64,000 nt of DNA, taken from Coffea arabica (Eukaryota; Streptophyta; Magnoliopsida; Gentianales; Rubiaceae). Each line of letters starts with the position of its first letter. Position 1 is the stretch's first letter. Position numbers and translations under genes: made by a program. The notes beneath the pieces are model-generated. The model saw only the letters and a list, made by a program, of their open reading frames with translations, made no database searches and was not told the DNA's origin. The stretch lies in contig NC_092310.1 in assembly GCF_036785885.1 (NCBI RefSeq), positions 744,001-808,000 of the forward strand, given 5' to 3'. Of the stretch, positions 1 to 13,812 are shown piece by piece.

Positions 1-334
1 GTTTGTTTTACATTTTTATTTTTTTAACCATTAGGTCTAGGGTTTCACTGTTCCACTCGTTGAAAAAGCTTTGTTTTTCCCTATTTGATGCGGGATTCCT
101 TTTGTTCGTGGGAGACGAATTCCGGTAGATTCTTCTGATCTAAACTTTTTGAGACCAACAAATGTAGGTAATATGCATCGAGCAACAAATGCACACAAGA
201 TTCTCCTCGAACATTTAGGTTGAAAGACAAACGTACGAGGAGCAATACTGTGGACGAGAATTTGTCTTACAACACTAGTGTGGTTTCACTAATTCATTTA
301 GTACTTTCCTAAGTTGTATATGTTATGGTTGCAG
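1..334 (+). other. Intron of the MYB gene, 3' part
   Basis: This AT-rich stretch ends in a pyrimidine-rich tract and a CAG acceptor at 332-334, directly before the MYB exon. I see no R2-repeat exon in it, so the first exons lie outside the window. There is nothing else to report here. Confidence 0.7.
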
Positions 335-1031
335 GTGGTCTTTGATCGCTGGGAGAATTCCAGGACGAACGGATAATGAAATCAAGAACTACTGGAACAC
401 TCACCTGAGTAAGAAGTTGATCAGCCAAGGAATTGATCCAAGAACTCACAAGCCTCTGGAACCTAATTACTCCGACTCCAACAATGAAAACAAAGCTTCA
501 TCCTCCAAACTGCATCACACAGTAGCTGATCATCCCAGTTCCAGTAGCTACGAGCCTTCTGCAGCAGTAGTCTCGAGAGATGCAAGTACTAGCAACATCC
601 CTATCGATGGGATTGAATTTAATTCTGACGATCAGTACCAAAACCCTGAAACAGCAGCTGGAAAAGTTCACGTGAACATGCAGAATGCTGATCATGAAGG
701 GGATGTTACTTATGGGATGGATTTGAGGAGCAGTCATGAGGGATTTAGCAATGAAGACGATGATGATACCAACTATTGCACTGATGATATTTTCTCATCA
801 TTCTTAAATTCATTAATCAACGAGGATGCTTTCAACAGCCCAAACCTACTTCAACAGCAGCAGCTGCAGCCCAATAGCACGAGCACTGCTACAGATTGTG
901 ATGCTTTGATATCTTCCACAACTGCATTCACATTTGGTCCTGGATGGGATGCTCCGTCGGTGGCTTCCACCACTTCTTCTGATCACAATGATCCCAAGCT
1001 CACGAATGAAAAAGTTGAAAAGCAGTTCTGA
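335..1031 (+). CDS. R2R3-MYB transcription factor, last exon (partial gene)
   Basis: Nuclear DNA-binding transcription factor. The exon opens one base into a codon, then reads [24 protein letters not shown]. This is the end of the R3 repeat, with its recognition helix and second and third tryptophans, and it starts at the usual position of the second intron in plant R2R3-MYB genes. It is followed by [16 protein letters not shown], a common motif just after the R3 repeat. The rest (about 190 residues) is a low-complexity Ser/Asn/Asp/Gln-rich tail with an acidic patch ([14 protein letters not shown], then [13 protein letters not shown]) that could be an activation domain. I see no EAR repressor motif (LxLxL or DLNxxP), so a subgroup-4 repressor is not supported. 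Stop TGA is at 1029-1031. The subgroup is unresolved, and the R2 repeat is outside the window. Confidence 0.93.
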
Positions 1032-3467
1032 ATTACAACATATAAAAAGTTTATTATACGGCTGATAAGATTTCTAGGGTTTTTGTCTTTCTATTTTATG
1101 TATCATGTATAAGTGGTTGCATCACTGCGTGTGATGGAGGTTTGTTTCTTGTGGTCGATAATCATCTTTTCCTGTTATTGGTGTGGTGTGATTGTGGTAT
1201 GCTGTAATGCTGTGTGTGTTAATTACATATATTGCAAACATTCACGACATGTATTATAAGTACCTGAATGTTAATTTTTCTTTTACTTGATATTTGATAA
1301 ACCTGGCAAAACTTCGAGATTCGTACTGCTATTTTAATGACCTTTCTTAGGTCCTTTTACTGTTTCGATCCGGTAATTGGTGTTCAAGAAAAGTTCCACT
1401 ATCGAGTAGTAGAAGTGCTGAACATTAAATTAATTTGTCAACAATAGGAATCAAGATAAACCACGGAGGAATATAATTTTGGCTTATATAGAATATAGTA
1501 AAGCCTGCAATCAATTCTCATGGATTAATTGCAACAGCACAGTTCTGGTTCCAGGTTGTATAGGATTGTACTATGGATTAAACAATGAATTGTACTTTTT
1601 TTAGATAGATAAACCGACATGTACAACAAAAGCTACGTGAGTGTATACCAAATTATGAAATACATCCAAATTATGTGAGTGTACATTAAATCATGAAAAG
1701 AGAACAATAACCGCTCCAATTGCATCTAAAGTTAACTGTACCTGCTCCATTCCCTATGTGCAGATCCTGTCTAGTACTCAGAATAGAAGAAAATCTCCAT
1801 TCTAGTAGATATATCCGAAGTTTGGGAGAACACATTCTCGTTACTTCATTGGCATTTTCTGAAAGCTTTTTTTTTTTTTTTTTTTTAAATGAATGTTTAG
1901 GATAGAGTAGGATTTCATTTTGTTGATGCTACCTACATGCCTCACTTCTAATGCAAATGCATGCCGGAGCAAATATTGGGAAGTTTTAAGCAGCCAAGAT
2001 CTTTAAACAAGGATATATGTCAAATACAGCATTTTGTTCATTGAGTCAAATGATTTCTGGTAGCCATCCATCCTAAGGAATAGTTTGCACGTTCATTACT
2101 AATCTAAACATTATGACATTCTTAACGGAATTTAGATTGCAACAATTATATGTTTCATGGCTAGCATGCATTATTGGAAAACAAATTTGTAGGACTAATT
2201 GATAGGTTTAATGCTAGCAGACTAGTAATACAATAATTTATCTGGATATCAATACCATTTGTTGCTTGGATGATTGCATCATCATTTTTTTTTGTAACCG
2301 GAGATAAATCAATGAACACACATTTCCTTGATTCTTGAACACTAGACATGAATCAGAGGTTGATAAAGCTTCAGCTTCCGCCCTCCATCATTCAGGTTTT
2401 TGTTGCTCCTTAGCATTTACATTTGGAGTGAAAATCTTCTAAAGAACTTAAAAGGTTTAGGCAAAGATTCTTAATTATTTATTCAGTATTATGGAGTTCG
2501 AATTGAGTGGACTGTCACTTGTTATAATTTTAATCTTGAATATTGCATAAGCCACAAAAGATAATGAGTCGCCCGTGGCATTAAACTCTAAAAACTTTTA
2601 AACCTGCAGCATTTTTAACCCTTGTTTCTTGGCTATCATTTTTTGTAACCCACGTAACATATGATAAATAGGTTAAAAGCCAGGTCAGTCCAATTAATAT
2701 CAATGGTATTAAGAAAAAAAATTAAATCTTGTATATACTGATATTATCATAATTAGATACATAACATATATATAAAAATTGAATTACAAATTCATAATTA
2801 AATTAATTATCATTCATCTAAATCTGATAGTATATAGAAGATTATTCAGAAGAAAAGTGTAGAATAGATGGCTACATTCTATATGATATACGGGCAACAA
2901 ATTAAGCAAAGGTTACCAGGTCATGCAACTTAACAGAGTAAAAGTTTATGCAAAAGTTAAGAAAGTTTGTATGGGGAGGAAAAAAGGAAGAAGATACTTA
3001 CTTGCAGCAAATATACATTGTCATTAATGAAGCCGAGATGTTAGAAACTTATCGATCAGAGCGTCCACTTCCCCATGATGATGATATGAAGGACCTGCTA
3101 AAGCACCAGGAGGCACGAAGCATCAAAAAACTATTATAACTTCAACGAATATGAAGGCAATATTTAAAACATTTCAGGGAGTTTTTAGAAGTTTTGGCAT
3201 TATGATTATGCGTACACATAATGCAAGAGGCAGTATACTCGTGTGCTTTGTGCAGTGAAGCTGTAACGAAAACATCAAAGGTTTGCAGTACTTACAAAAG
3301 TTAAATTGCCAATGAATTGCTTACAGGAAAACAAAATGAAGAAAAACAAATTACCAACGAGTTAGTCATAGGCTTAAATTCCTCAAATATGTCCCCCAGA
3401 GTGAATTTCCATGCATAGGCTGTTGTTTGACTTGTTCGAGTGATGACTTTCAACTGTGAATGGTTGT

Positions 3468-3544
<77 letters not shown>

Positions 3545-4783
3545 ATTAAGATTGATTCACAATCATCCTTCAGATTCATTGGTACATTGAATGAAGAAGA
3601 TACATTGGATGAATCCTTTTATTATTCATTAGTCCATTTATGGAGTTATTCAATTGACGTACTTGAAGTACTAATGAGTATTTAATAGGATTCATGTACC
3701 TTTGATCTTATATTACCTATATATAGAAGTATTCTAACCTATTTTGTAATAACTTTTGATCAGTTGAAATAATAAGAAAATAGTTCTTTATTTTCTCTCT
3801 ATTTCTTTTTCTAATATTCCAATCCCTATTTTAGCAACATATTTTATTAGTTTCACAGCAAATGTGTGTATATATATATGTGTAGGTGTAAGACTTTTAG
3901 GACTATTTTTTTATAAAGAGGAGAAAATGGCTTGCAAAACTTGAAGTTAATGTGTAAAGGTAGAGCATCCTTTGGTCTATGGCATCTGGTCCTTTTGATC
4001 TTTATTTGAAAAGATAATTGCTTCTTGAGAATTTTATCCCCAATGACATAGTAACTAAAAGCAACTAGCTATTATTTGTTCCTATCACATTAATTTGGAT
4101 AACTCATTGGACATAACTTTTGATGATTAATCTCTTCAAAATTCACAATACTCTTTTCAACTGCAGAAACAGTCATATTTTGGTGTGCAGAGACGTAAAA
4201 AATCTGTAATGCATGTGGGAGCTAACTGCATGATCCATGATGCAAAAAGTTCAAGAACTTGACTTGAAAAAGAAGGTGGTCTAATTCAAATAGAAAAAAG
4301 ATTAAACGTGATATAATCAGTTTTTTTCCTTTTGTGTTTGGGTTCAAAAGACTCAATCCTTATTCTTTACAATGGAGAAGGAACAAGGCAAGAAATTGAG
4401 CGTTAAATCAGAGTTTTCATGATTATCTAACTTAATATGTCTATCAGCTGGATGGACCTTAGGGAAAAGGAAAAAAAAAAAAAAAAAGCAAACGTGATTT
4501 TGGTCAAACTTGTACGATCTTGGATCTAAAGGCCTCATTAAGAAGCATTTTGTACTATTCCAAGTCAGTTGATAAGCAAAGCCCCCAATCTGGCCACTTT
4601 CGCCCTCGGTCCAGAACTATGTGAAGATGGATTCCAAAATCAAATATTATAGTACTACACTCACCATCGATAATTATGTCCTCTGCCCCAACAAGTCTAA
4701 TTCACTTTTGTTACACTAAGGTTAGTGGGTAATGACTAGTGATAACATAAGTACTACTATCTCATTTTATAGTAACAACTAGT
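1032..4783. other. Intergenic spacer
   Basis: AT-rich sequence downstream of the MYB gene. It holds homopolymer T runs (around 1868-1886), the TA microsatellite at 3472-3541, and short open frames of 60-80 codons that show no recognisable protein features. I see no gene. Confidence 0.6.
3472..3541. repeat. (TA)n microsatellite, about 70 bp
   Basis: Uninterrupted TA dinucleotide run of about 35 units. An 81-codon open frame across it is an artefact of the repeat (Tyr-Ile run). Confidence 0.97.
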
Positions 4784-4794
4784 TTATGTTATTC

Positions 4795-4964
4795 TTTTTT
4801 TTTTCGACATTGTGGATATCCGAACTTACACCCGACTAATTCCACGACGTCCAGGCATAGCAGGTCTGACCGATGTTCAGGATGGTTATAATTGGAACTC
4901 GAATCAGAAACCTTATAATAAAAATCCCGAATGAAAACCAGTTGAGTTACCTAGCGTGGGCAGC
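4795..4964 (-). mobile_element. tRNA-derived SINE, minus strand
   Basis: The element is bounded by an 11-bp target-site duplication, TTATGTTATTC, at 4784-4794 and 4965-4975. On the minus strand it begins at 4964 with an A-box-like motif (TAACTCAACTGG) and a B-box-like motif (GATTCGAGTTCC), and ends in a poly(A) tail seen as the T run at 4795-4803. This is the layout of an RNA polymerase III SINE. It looks related to the SINE at 36882-37075, since both carry GACTAATTCCAC. Confidence 0.85.
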
Positions 4965-5627
4965 TTATGTTATTCATATCAAGTTTTTTTTTTGTTTTTC
5001 TATTTCATGCCCAACATACCAAAAAGAACGAATGGACTCACTCAAAAAATGATGACATACATTTTGATATATAAAATAAACTTTTTGTGAACGAGGTAAT
5101 ACAACACCTTTTATCTTGTGTCTTTTAGGTACGAAATAGAAGAATCCATCCATAGCATTATGTGAAAAAACTAAAACATAAGAGTCTTCTTATGGTGGAG
5201 TTTATTAGGTTTACATGTGAAAAATTAGTAATTGTTCACTAGGCTAGTTTTTTTTTTTTTTTTTTTTTTTTTTTTGTGTATGTGAAGATTTCCATACCCA
5301 GTTGTGAAGCATGGTCCAATTTTAGAATGCACTCAATCACATCCAAAAGGGCAAAAAAGAAAAAAAAAAAAAGAAAAAATTATGTGGTCATGGCCTGATT
5401 AAATAAGTGGTCTTGTTTTTGGGCCAACGAGAACTGTCCACAAGGGAGTGCGGCTATCTCATGTCCGATGGGCTAATTAATGTGACCCTCACCTTAGATG
5501 CCCAAATCTTGTTTGGACCTGATAGTGGAACAAGATTAATGAAATGTCTCTTCTAAACGAATTTTAATTCAACTTAATCACAAATTGGATCTTACTTTGT
5601 TTGCTTTGAGCTTAAGTTTAATTTTTA

Positions 5628-6696
5628 GGGTTATTATCACTTTACCCCCTTAAACTATATTACTACTATCAGTTTACCCTTTAATGTTATCTTTTAGTCA
5701 CTTCACCCCCATAAGTAATTCAACTCAACATATTAAGAAATTTTGGACAAAAATAACCTTTTATTCTATAGCATTACTACATTGTTATTATCACTTTATC
5801 CCTTTAAATTATAATAATACAATCACTTTAATCCCTAACATCATTTTCTAGGTATTTTACCTCATCGTTAATCTAACTAGTATGGTAAAAATTTTTTAAA
5901 TGTATTTACCTTTTTTTTATATATAAAATTAAAAATAAAAAGTTGGAATGGTTATTCTTCCTTTTTTTCACTTTAAGAGATTAAAAAATATAAAAATAAA
6001 AGGATTTTCTCAAATTTCTTTTTTCACACTTATTAATACTATGAAAAGAAAAAGAGATAGGAAAGAAGGAGACACAAAATTAGATTTTGCAAAGAAAGAA
6101 AATAAAGAAGAGCCTAACATTGTCGTATTACTTTAAAGTTGTTGGGATTAGAATTGGAATTGGGCAGTAAACAGAAAAGTAAAATAATTTTAAAATAATA
6201 AAAATATTAATTCTTTCTTATTTGTAATTTTTTAAAAAAAGAATTGAGCTCTCTCTCAATCTCACTCTCTCCCCCTCCCCTCCCCCTCCCCATCTTTCTA
6301 TTTGTTTTAATATTAATAAGATTGTCAAGAAAAAAGAGATTAATATTTTGACTTTTTTTCTTGATACTAAAAAGGAGAAGAACTGCTCTAAATTTTTTAT
6401 TATTTTTATTATATAAAGAGGAGGGTACTTTCTTCTAAAGTTTTTTAACTTGCTAAGTTGATTTAACGGTGAGATAAATTGCTTAAAAAATAACTCAATG
6501 GAGTAAATTGATAATGAGCCTATAGTTTAAGGGGGTAAAGTGATAATAATTCTAAGGGTTAAACATGTCTTTTCACTTTAATTAACAAACTCCGTTAAGT
6601 TTAACCGTTAATTTTGGGGATAAAATGATTAAAATGTAACGTTAAGGGAGAAATTGATAATAGAACTGAACGCTAGGGAGTAAAGGGATGATAACC
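5628..6696. mobile_element. Mutator-type non-autonomous TIR element
   Basis: A 9-bp duplication TAATTTTTA at 5619-5627 and 6697-6705 flanks a 1,069-bp element. Its ends are degenerate inverted repeats beginning GGGTTATTATCACTTTACC on the left and GGTTATCATCCCTTTACTCC on the right (read inward). A second internal inverted copy near 6510-6560 (GGGGGTAAAGTGATAATAAT) suggests nesting of the same family. There is no transposase frame. The 9-bp duplication points to Mutator-like elements. Confidence 0.8.
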
Positions 6697-6705
6697 TAAT
6701 TTTTA

Positions 6706-9700
6706 TACCAAATAAGTATTTATGATTTTTTAATTATGCCTATTTATGTCTAATTAAGTTTTGGTGTCTCCATCAAGTTTTTTTCTTTTTTTTTTTTGAA
6801 GAATAATAGGAAGTTAAATGTACTATTATGATCTTAAAGAATGTTTACATATCAAAATTTGAATAATCTAATTCGAGACGCATACGATTAATCAAAAAGG
6901 GGTTGCATATAAAAATCAGTTTCTTTTACTGGGCTAGATTAGCACAAACCAAACAATACCAGTTTTTCTTCTGCTTCTCAGCTGGGAGTTCCTATACATG
7001 AATTAGACTAGAGCTAGTTGCACTCAACTACTTGCTCTTTCTAGATGATATTAGTTAAGCTGATAGAAAAGAAAGAGGAAAATATGTAACAATAAATGCC
7101 AAAAAGGCAAAAAAAAAAAAAACCAACTAGAATGTACTAATTAAGGAATAATTAGTATTTGTATTAGTGTGTGAGTTGAGTAAAAATCTCAGGAGTTAGA
7201 ATGTGTTAAGTTAGTGAAATGCCTAAGACTAGCATATAATGAGATATTGGCACCATTAATTTCTCTGTTCTTTTTTCCTTGGATGAGCTTGAATTTTGAT
7301 TTGTTTGGAAACTTGTAGTTTGGGGAGCACTTATGAGGTTGAAATTTGGAAAATCATATGGTCCCAAAAATGTGTCCGCCCTTCAACTCAAAAGCTACCA
7401 GTAAAAAATTGCAGTGTGCAGGAATGGTAGATAGACACATGGTTGACTTCAGCTTCTGACTCATTCTAATGGTTTAGTTGAGTTCGATTCTCCAAAAGGG
7501 CGACAGTTTTACTTAGGGAGGAAAGGAAAGACTACCAATTTAGAACAAACAATTCTTTTGGCATAATCAACAATTTAGAGGACAGAGAAAAGTAAATAAG
7601 TGTACCACATTTATGCAAATTTTGTCACCTTTCCAAAACAAATGGATTAATCAATCTGCTAATCTTAACTGGACAGTTGTTGACAAACAACATATTTTGG
7701 AGTTGATAGTTGTGGATTGGATCAGGCAGGCTAGTTGGTGGCCATTGTGTCTTCCATATTTAGTGAAAAAAAAAACTGTTCTTGATTTTCTTAGGTTGGT
7801 GGGATTTAATTCTAATATGCGTATCAGATTAGACAGTTTGCAGGAGATTCATATCTGTAACACTTTTTAGGAAGACGTGACCAAATCTCCAGCAGGGTAC
7901 GTTTTTGCCTCCCATGCAAACCTATCCTTCAAGGATTAATATTAACTTCACTTCTTTTGGTTGATAAGCATCTTCTAAAGTAGTATTACGATTCTGTTAA
8001 AAGACTAATCACCTTTTATATACGCACGTATATACATACATACATAAATATGTATTTATATATATATATATATATGTTTGTCATTTACAGCTTAAGTGAG
8101 TGTGACAGTTGATTTTGTTAGGCCCTCTTGACTTATTATATATGGACACACAATCACATACACAAGTATACATATTTGCAATATAACAAGAAAAATTGAG
8201 GTCAGGAGGCTTCATGTTTAATTAGTAGTTTAGACATATGGCCTAGGCATGTGTGAACCAAATGGTCACAAGAGATTGAGGTTTAAGTAATTGCCCATGA
8301 CCTAACATGTTAGTTGAAACAAACTAAACGATTCTGCTTCTTCAATAATCCAATGTAAAACTTGATGAAGAATTTTATGATGGCATTCATGAGGCCATGA
8401 TGTTGTGTGCTTTAATTCATGAGGTCAGTTGAGAATTTTGATGTAAAAAACTCAGGTAGCTGTCCTTGACTTTTCTTCTACCATTATATTTATGTTTTGG
8501 TATGGCGAGTATTTTATAGTTTATACTACTATTTGGGTATAGTAGCAACAACTAATTAACGTATACCATCTAATAAGAAGAGGGATTAATAGAATTGGTC
8601 GTATTGAATCTAAAGTAATCAAGAAAGTTTAGATGGAAACTTAAACTCATTAGTTTGCCACTTCACATAATGCTTATGATCTAACCATTATCTGGAAATG
8701 CAATGGTATCCGATATGCATGCTACATTATCTCAATTCGAATTTAAATATCAAATTATATATATATAACATGCATCTGAATCTGTTGATATATATACTGA
8801 CAGTGCATAAAACGTTTACTTTTGAAATTTTCCATCAAAGTTGCTCAAGGGAAATGATATCAATGGTAATTAACCAAGCACTATTGCATTCATGTATTAG
8901 AAACGGGACAATGAAAGCAAGAAATCATCAAGTGGTGTATACAGATTGCAGACTCACCTGGAAACATGATCATTGAGGCATGTACAGCTACTGATCCCTG
9001 CGTCCAGCTCTCTTGCCAATGGCATCATCACCTTTAACACGATCAAATGGTTAATGGGCTTGGCTGCTGACAATATTTTCGAGTCTAGAATCCAAACTTG
9101 GAGCTTCAGAAAATTTTTCCACCACCGGAAGCAGCTACGTTTGTCCCTGAACAAGAAATATATGGTGGGCTTATACCTAAAAAGTTTGAAGATTTGTCTA
9201 ACTACCCATAAAAGCACGGAACATTTATATGTAGCAGGAGTATATATATCTACTTCCAATTGCATTGCATGATTTTTTGTTTTGGCTTTTGATTGACCGG
9301 TAGTTTCCCAGTATCTTTACCGGATTGCTGTTGAAGAAATTAGTATGGCAAAGGTGGACTAACCGAACGTTCTAACCCACAAGGCTACCGATCCATACGA
9401 CAAATAAGTTACCAACCTGTCTTTGATGTACATATGCATGCCCTATCAGAACAGGTCTTCCAATTAGTTTCAAAGCATTAACTCTTGTGGAGAATTGATG
9501 GTGGAAATTGTAGTCTATCTCTGTTCAATATCTACACTTCTAGTTTGTTAAAAAAAAAAAAAATCTAGACTTCTAAATCTTCTATTTTGTGACTATACAA
9601 AGATAGAGGAGTAAACAAATCTAACCAAGTCAAATATCCTAGTATTTAAACTTATTTGATTATTTTAACAAGACTAAAATTTTGTTAAGTTTTACTTGTT

Positions 9701-12269
9701 TAGTTGTTGAATCGAATTTGAACGAGTTTTTTTTTTTTCAAATTTGAAAGTTATCGAACCAAAAAAAAATGTTCAATGTTGGCTTGACTAGTCAGCGAAC
9801 CAAATTCAAATAAACTCTTATTAATTCGAACTCGATTCGAATACGGAATAGTTTGGTTTACCTTTCCGTGGTGCAAAAATGTATGAACGACATTCGACGC
9901 GTTCAACAAGCTACATCGGTATATTTGTGGTACTAAACAGTACCAGGAATATACGTATGGTACCCAACAAAACTACATCCGATACTCATTACTTCTAGTG
10001 GATGAAAATTTCCCTTCAAGCATTGAGAATTTTCCTTGGGTTTTTATAAGTCGCTGATAATGATATACATTGAATACGAAAAACGTTCATATCATGCTTC
10101 TTAGTCATTGTCTTTAGTATTCTAAACAACGAGCTCATTTTTTTTTCCTTTTTTGTCTGGGGAGGAAAGGGGAGGGGGCGCAAATTCAATTAAAGAGTTA
10201 TAAAAACAAGAGTATTTTAGCTGTAAAAAGAAATTGACAGATTCCATATCTTAAGGTTTTAATTCCACCCCATCGACATACGTTTATTTGTCAAGAAGCC
10301 CAAATGAATATCAAGTTGTGAATGAAATATTCATGTGTGCCATTGATGGAAAAAAAAAAAAGAATTAGAGATGGTTTTGTAAATTCTTTTTCTCCTAACA
10401 AGGGGTTTTATGCACAGAAAATTAATGTTACCACTTATCATCCAAAAAAAAAAAGGCAACCAAAAAGAGAATGAATCCCAAATGATTTTGTCAAAACTTT
10501 TGTTGTGAATGGTGGGCATAGGGATATAGAATTGTGAAAAAATTTTCAGGTATTGAATTTCTTAGTTATAAAATTATTACGTAGAAACTTGACATTAATT
10601 TCAGAGCCAAAAAGTAAAAAATAAAAATAAAAATGCAGAAACTCCCAAAGTTGGATGATCAGTTGACCAAAAAAATCAACTTCTATTAAAAATAAATAAA
10701 ATGCACAATTTCAATTTTACCATTTTAGTTGACATTACAAAATAGAGAAATTCTAACACCCTTTTGAAGAATCACACCTTCAGCATAAATTCTCCGTTGG
10801 ATGGTGAAATAATTATTTTGGACCCTTATATTATTTTGAAATAATTATTTAAAATTTTAACAACAATCGACATTGAAAAATAGAAATTGAGAAAATAATT
10901 CCTTGAAGAGACCATAGAATTTTTCAATAAACTATATAAATATGTGTTTGAGTAATGATAGTAGGCAAGATTGAAAATTGAGCCCGTTTAATATGACATA
11001 ACATCTGAAAATAATTACTCCATGGAGAAGGATCGATGAACTACTAATATAACTACTTCACCTAAAATTTTTTGCCTCCACCACTGCTAAAGCTTGTATT
11101 GTAAACCCAATTATGCCAATCAATGATATAGCAAAACAATTGTTCAAAAAAGAAAAAAAAAGATTCAATAGCCCTTGAACCATTCAAATGTAAAGGTTCC
11201 AGAAACTTGTACTGTAAGATTGAAGAATGCTCATAATCATATTGTGCACGAATAAATTTTATACAGTGATGATGGGATTGCTTTATCCTTTTGCCTCTAC
11301 TTTTTTTTTTTTTTTTTCACTCTGGCAAACCGATCCTGCGACATTTGTACTTAATGATATTTCATATCAGTTTCAAGAAAAAACGTGTTGCTGCATGTTA
11401 TTTCACATCATTCCGTAATTTGGTTTGAGGGATTCCTCATTCCATGATCCATCTCCTTCTACACCTTCCTACAGTTGATGCATTTATTGTTGAGTGTTCT
11501 CCTAATAGATCCCCAACCAAAAAGCATGTCGCAGTTTTGTGGTTAGAAGTCATTCTGTCGATTAGCATTTTATTGATAGAATGTTTTTATTTGCCTGTTT
11601 GTGAATCTCTTATTTTTTTTTAGGCTTTAGCATAGTGAACTCAATATGCTACACACACACATACACACGTGTGTAATGTGCATGTGTGTTGAACTCTCAT
11701 TCCAGGTTCTTTTGCTTCTTGAGTTGATCAAGATGATAGAATTGATATAATGCTTTCTTTTTAACCTAGGTTCGAACCTCACTTGGAATATCTGACCGTC
11801 ACACAGAATTTGTCTAGTGCGTCTTATTTTCCCTTATATAAAAAAAGGGCTCCATAATGGTGTATCAAGAATCAATCCTGTTCATCTTTCATAGTGACAC
11901 TCAATATGTACACTCATGGATTAAAGAAATGAAAGATGAAAGTAAAGGAAACTTGGCACACACTTGAACAGGTACACATGGCGATCCCTAATCGATCAAT
12001 CATGCTTATGGCATCTGATCAACGAAATTAAGCAGTAGAAATGAGAAAGAGATTACGTACTCAATTTAACTACAATTATTTTGCCTACAAGAAGGAACCA
12101 TCTAGATATGGTCAATCAGTAATTCGACTTTAAAAGTGTTTTGATACAAGAAAATTTTTTTTTTTCCCGTTCCTTTTTGGGTTTGAAAATCCAGGAACAA
12201 AACTTGGTGCGTAGGAACAGTGATCTGCATTCTAGTATTGTCCACCTCAATTTGACTTTTCTGGGTTTG
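6706..12269. other. Intergenic spacer
   Basis: AT-rich. The open frames at 7613-7870, 8698-8976 and the overlapping opposite-strand pair at 8954-9272 have no recognisable domain and look like chance. Near 9700-9880 there is a degraded repeat rich in TTCGAA and ACTCG words. At 11768-11779 a perfect B-box (GGTTCGAACCTC) followed by an A-rich end near 11845 could be a worn SINE, but I could not find a target duplication. Nothing else is supported. Confidence 0.45.
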
Positions 12270-12770
12270 AGGTGTGACAACTAACACTCCAAGTGCTTCT
12301 ATTCGTTGCCGTGAGCTACAGCAATTTGTCCTTTTAGTTGGAGGTGTGACGATTGGATGTACCATTTTGTCCTTATTGAATGGCTTCACTTTGACGGACG
12401 AAGCAGTAGCACTAAAGCTGGCTGTGAGCAAAGCAACCACTTTGCAACTAAGGAAAGTGCAATTCCAAGTAACTCCTCAACCACATCCGAACTCAGAAGG
12501 CAAGTGATATTAGAGTAGTTACGCTGGTGGAAGATATTGTCCAATTGAAAGAGTTGTCTCATATGTGCTCTTTTTGTCTAGTTAATAGTGATAAGAATCA
12601 TCTAAACTTTAGGATTAGCATATATGCCTTAGGCATCACAATTGATGAGGAACTCTTGTTTTCTCAGTGTCAAGCACACTAATTTGTAAAGTTAACTCGA
12701 GTCTTTGCTCGTACTTGTATATGTTTTGGAAGTAATATAATCAAATATCATTTCGAAAAAAAAAAAAATG
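12270..12770 (+). pseudogene. LINE remnant: RNase H-like 3' end with poly(A)
   Basis: One frame reads TDEAVALKLAVSKATTLQLR, resembling the helix (EAxALxxAL) of the RNase H-like domain at the end of plant LINE polyproteins. After a frame change, sequence resembling DIVQLKELSHMCSFCLV and a conserved-looking tail follows, broken by stops. It ends in an A tract at about 12757-12769 after an AT-rich 3' stretch, as LINE 3' ends do. It is short, frameshifted and without a reverse transcriptase, so a 5'-truncated dead copy is the best reading. The family assignment is by resemblance only. Confidence 0.45.
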
Positions 12771-13803
12771 GCTTCACTTTCACAAAAAAAAAAAAAAAAA
12801 TTATGGCTGCACAGAACCATCTATTGCATCAGAAATCAGTCACTTGTCACCATTGGTGCATTGTCATTTGGCACACCGTCCATCAGTGTAACACGTTAGC
12901 TACATCCTTCAGCAATTTTGTCAAAAACCATAAGATGTAATTCACTTTTAACATAAATTAAATATAGAATAAACTTTTATCAATTCCATATGTAACGTTA
13001 AAAACGATGTACATATGATGATATGAACCTTACACTCTTTTTGATCAATCTTTGACGTTAACTATTCAAGACCGATCATTCTCACTGATGACCGTTCCTG
13101 CTCCGCGTCTTGATGGGCAGCAAGTTTCAGTCTCTTGTCAAGGACATGACTACCCTGTAATGTTGCACGGCCACATTCTTCTGAGAAGAGAAAGCAATCA
13201 TAGGACTTCTTGTTTTAGGGTAGCAATTAGATGCTTGCAGTAGCTGGTAAACTACTTTGCAAAGAATAATTATGTCATAGGTGTTTCTTTGCATCAATTA
13301 GGATCCAAAATTGAGTGTCGACCATCAATTGGAGTTTGGAAGATACGGATCAATGTTAATTGTTGTTCCATTATGTGCAACCAAGTGGACGACTACTATA
13401 AAATAAAATATATATATTGCGAACGAATGAGATTGATCATCAAGCTTGTTTGGCCATGGTAACATCATGATCTCCAATGCACGCGTGGGACTTAAAATTT
13501 TAATATTTCTTAGTGCATTGCCTTATTCTCATATCATAATTGAGAAAGTCGGCACCATTTTTTTTAATGGAGAAAAGGCTAAATTCTTGGATGTTATTGC
13601 ATTAATATTATATGAAATGTGAGCCCTTTTCTTATCTGATTCTAATATTCAGGACAAATATTATATGGTATATGATTCGATTAGACACTTATATTATGGT
13701 AACTTGTATCTTCATTTTCAATGATTAGAGCTGACTATTACAAAAGCATAAGAAAATACTCGTAGTTATCATTGTTTCCATATTTGTGGCTTCTTTACTG
13801 CCA
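12771..13803. other. Intergenic spacer
   Basis: A second A tract lies at 12784-12799. I see no supported gene; the 63-codon frame at 13052-13243 has no recognisable features. Confidence 0.5.
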
Positions 13804-13812
13804 ATTTGAGGG

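Noticed and set aside
3440..3685. 81-codon frame across the TA microsatellite
   Set aside because: The frame exists only because (TA)n reads as Tyr-Ile; no gene features.
8954..9272. Overlapping frames of about 100 codons on both strands
   Set aside because: Mutually antisense, no recognisable domain, no splice or promoter context. One at most could be real and neither is supported.
11715..11845. Possible SINE with perfect B-box GGTTCGAACCTC
   Set aside because: No convincing A-box at the right spacing and no target duplication found.
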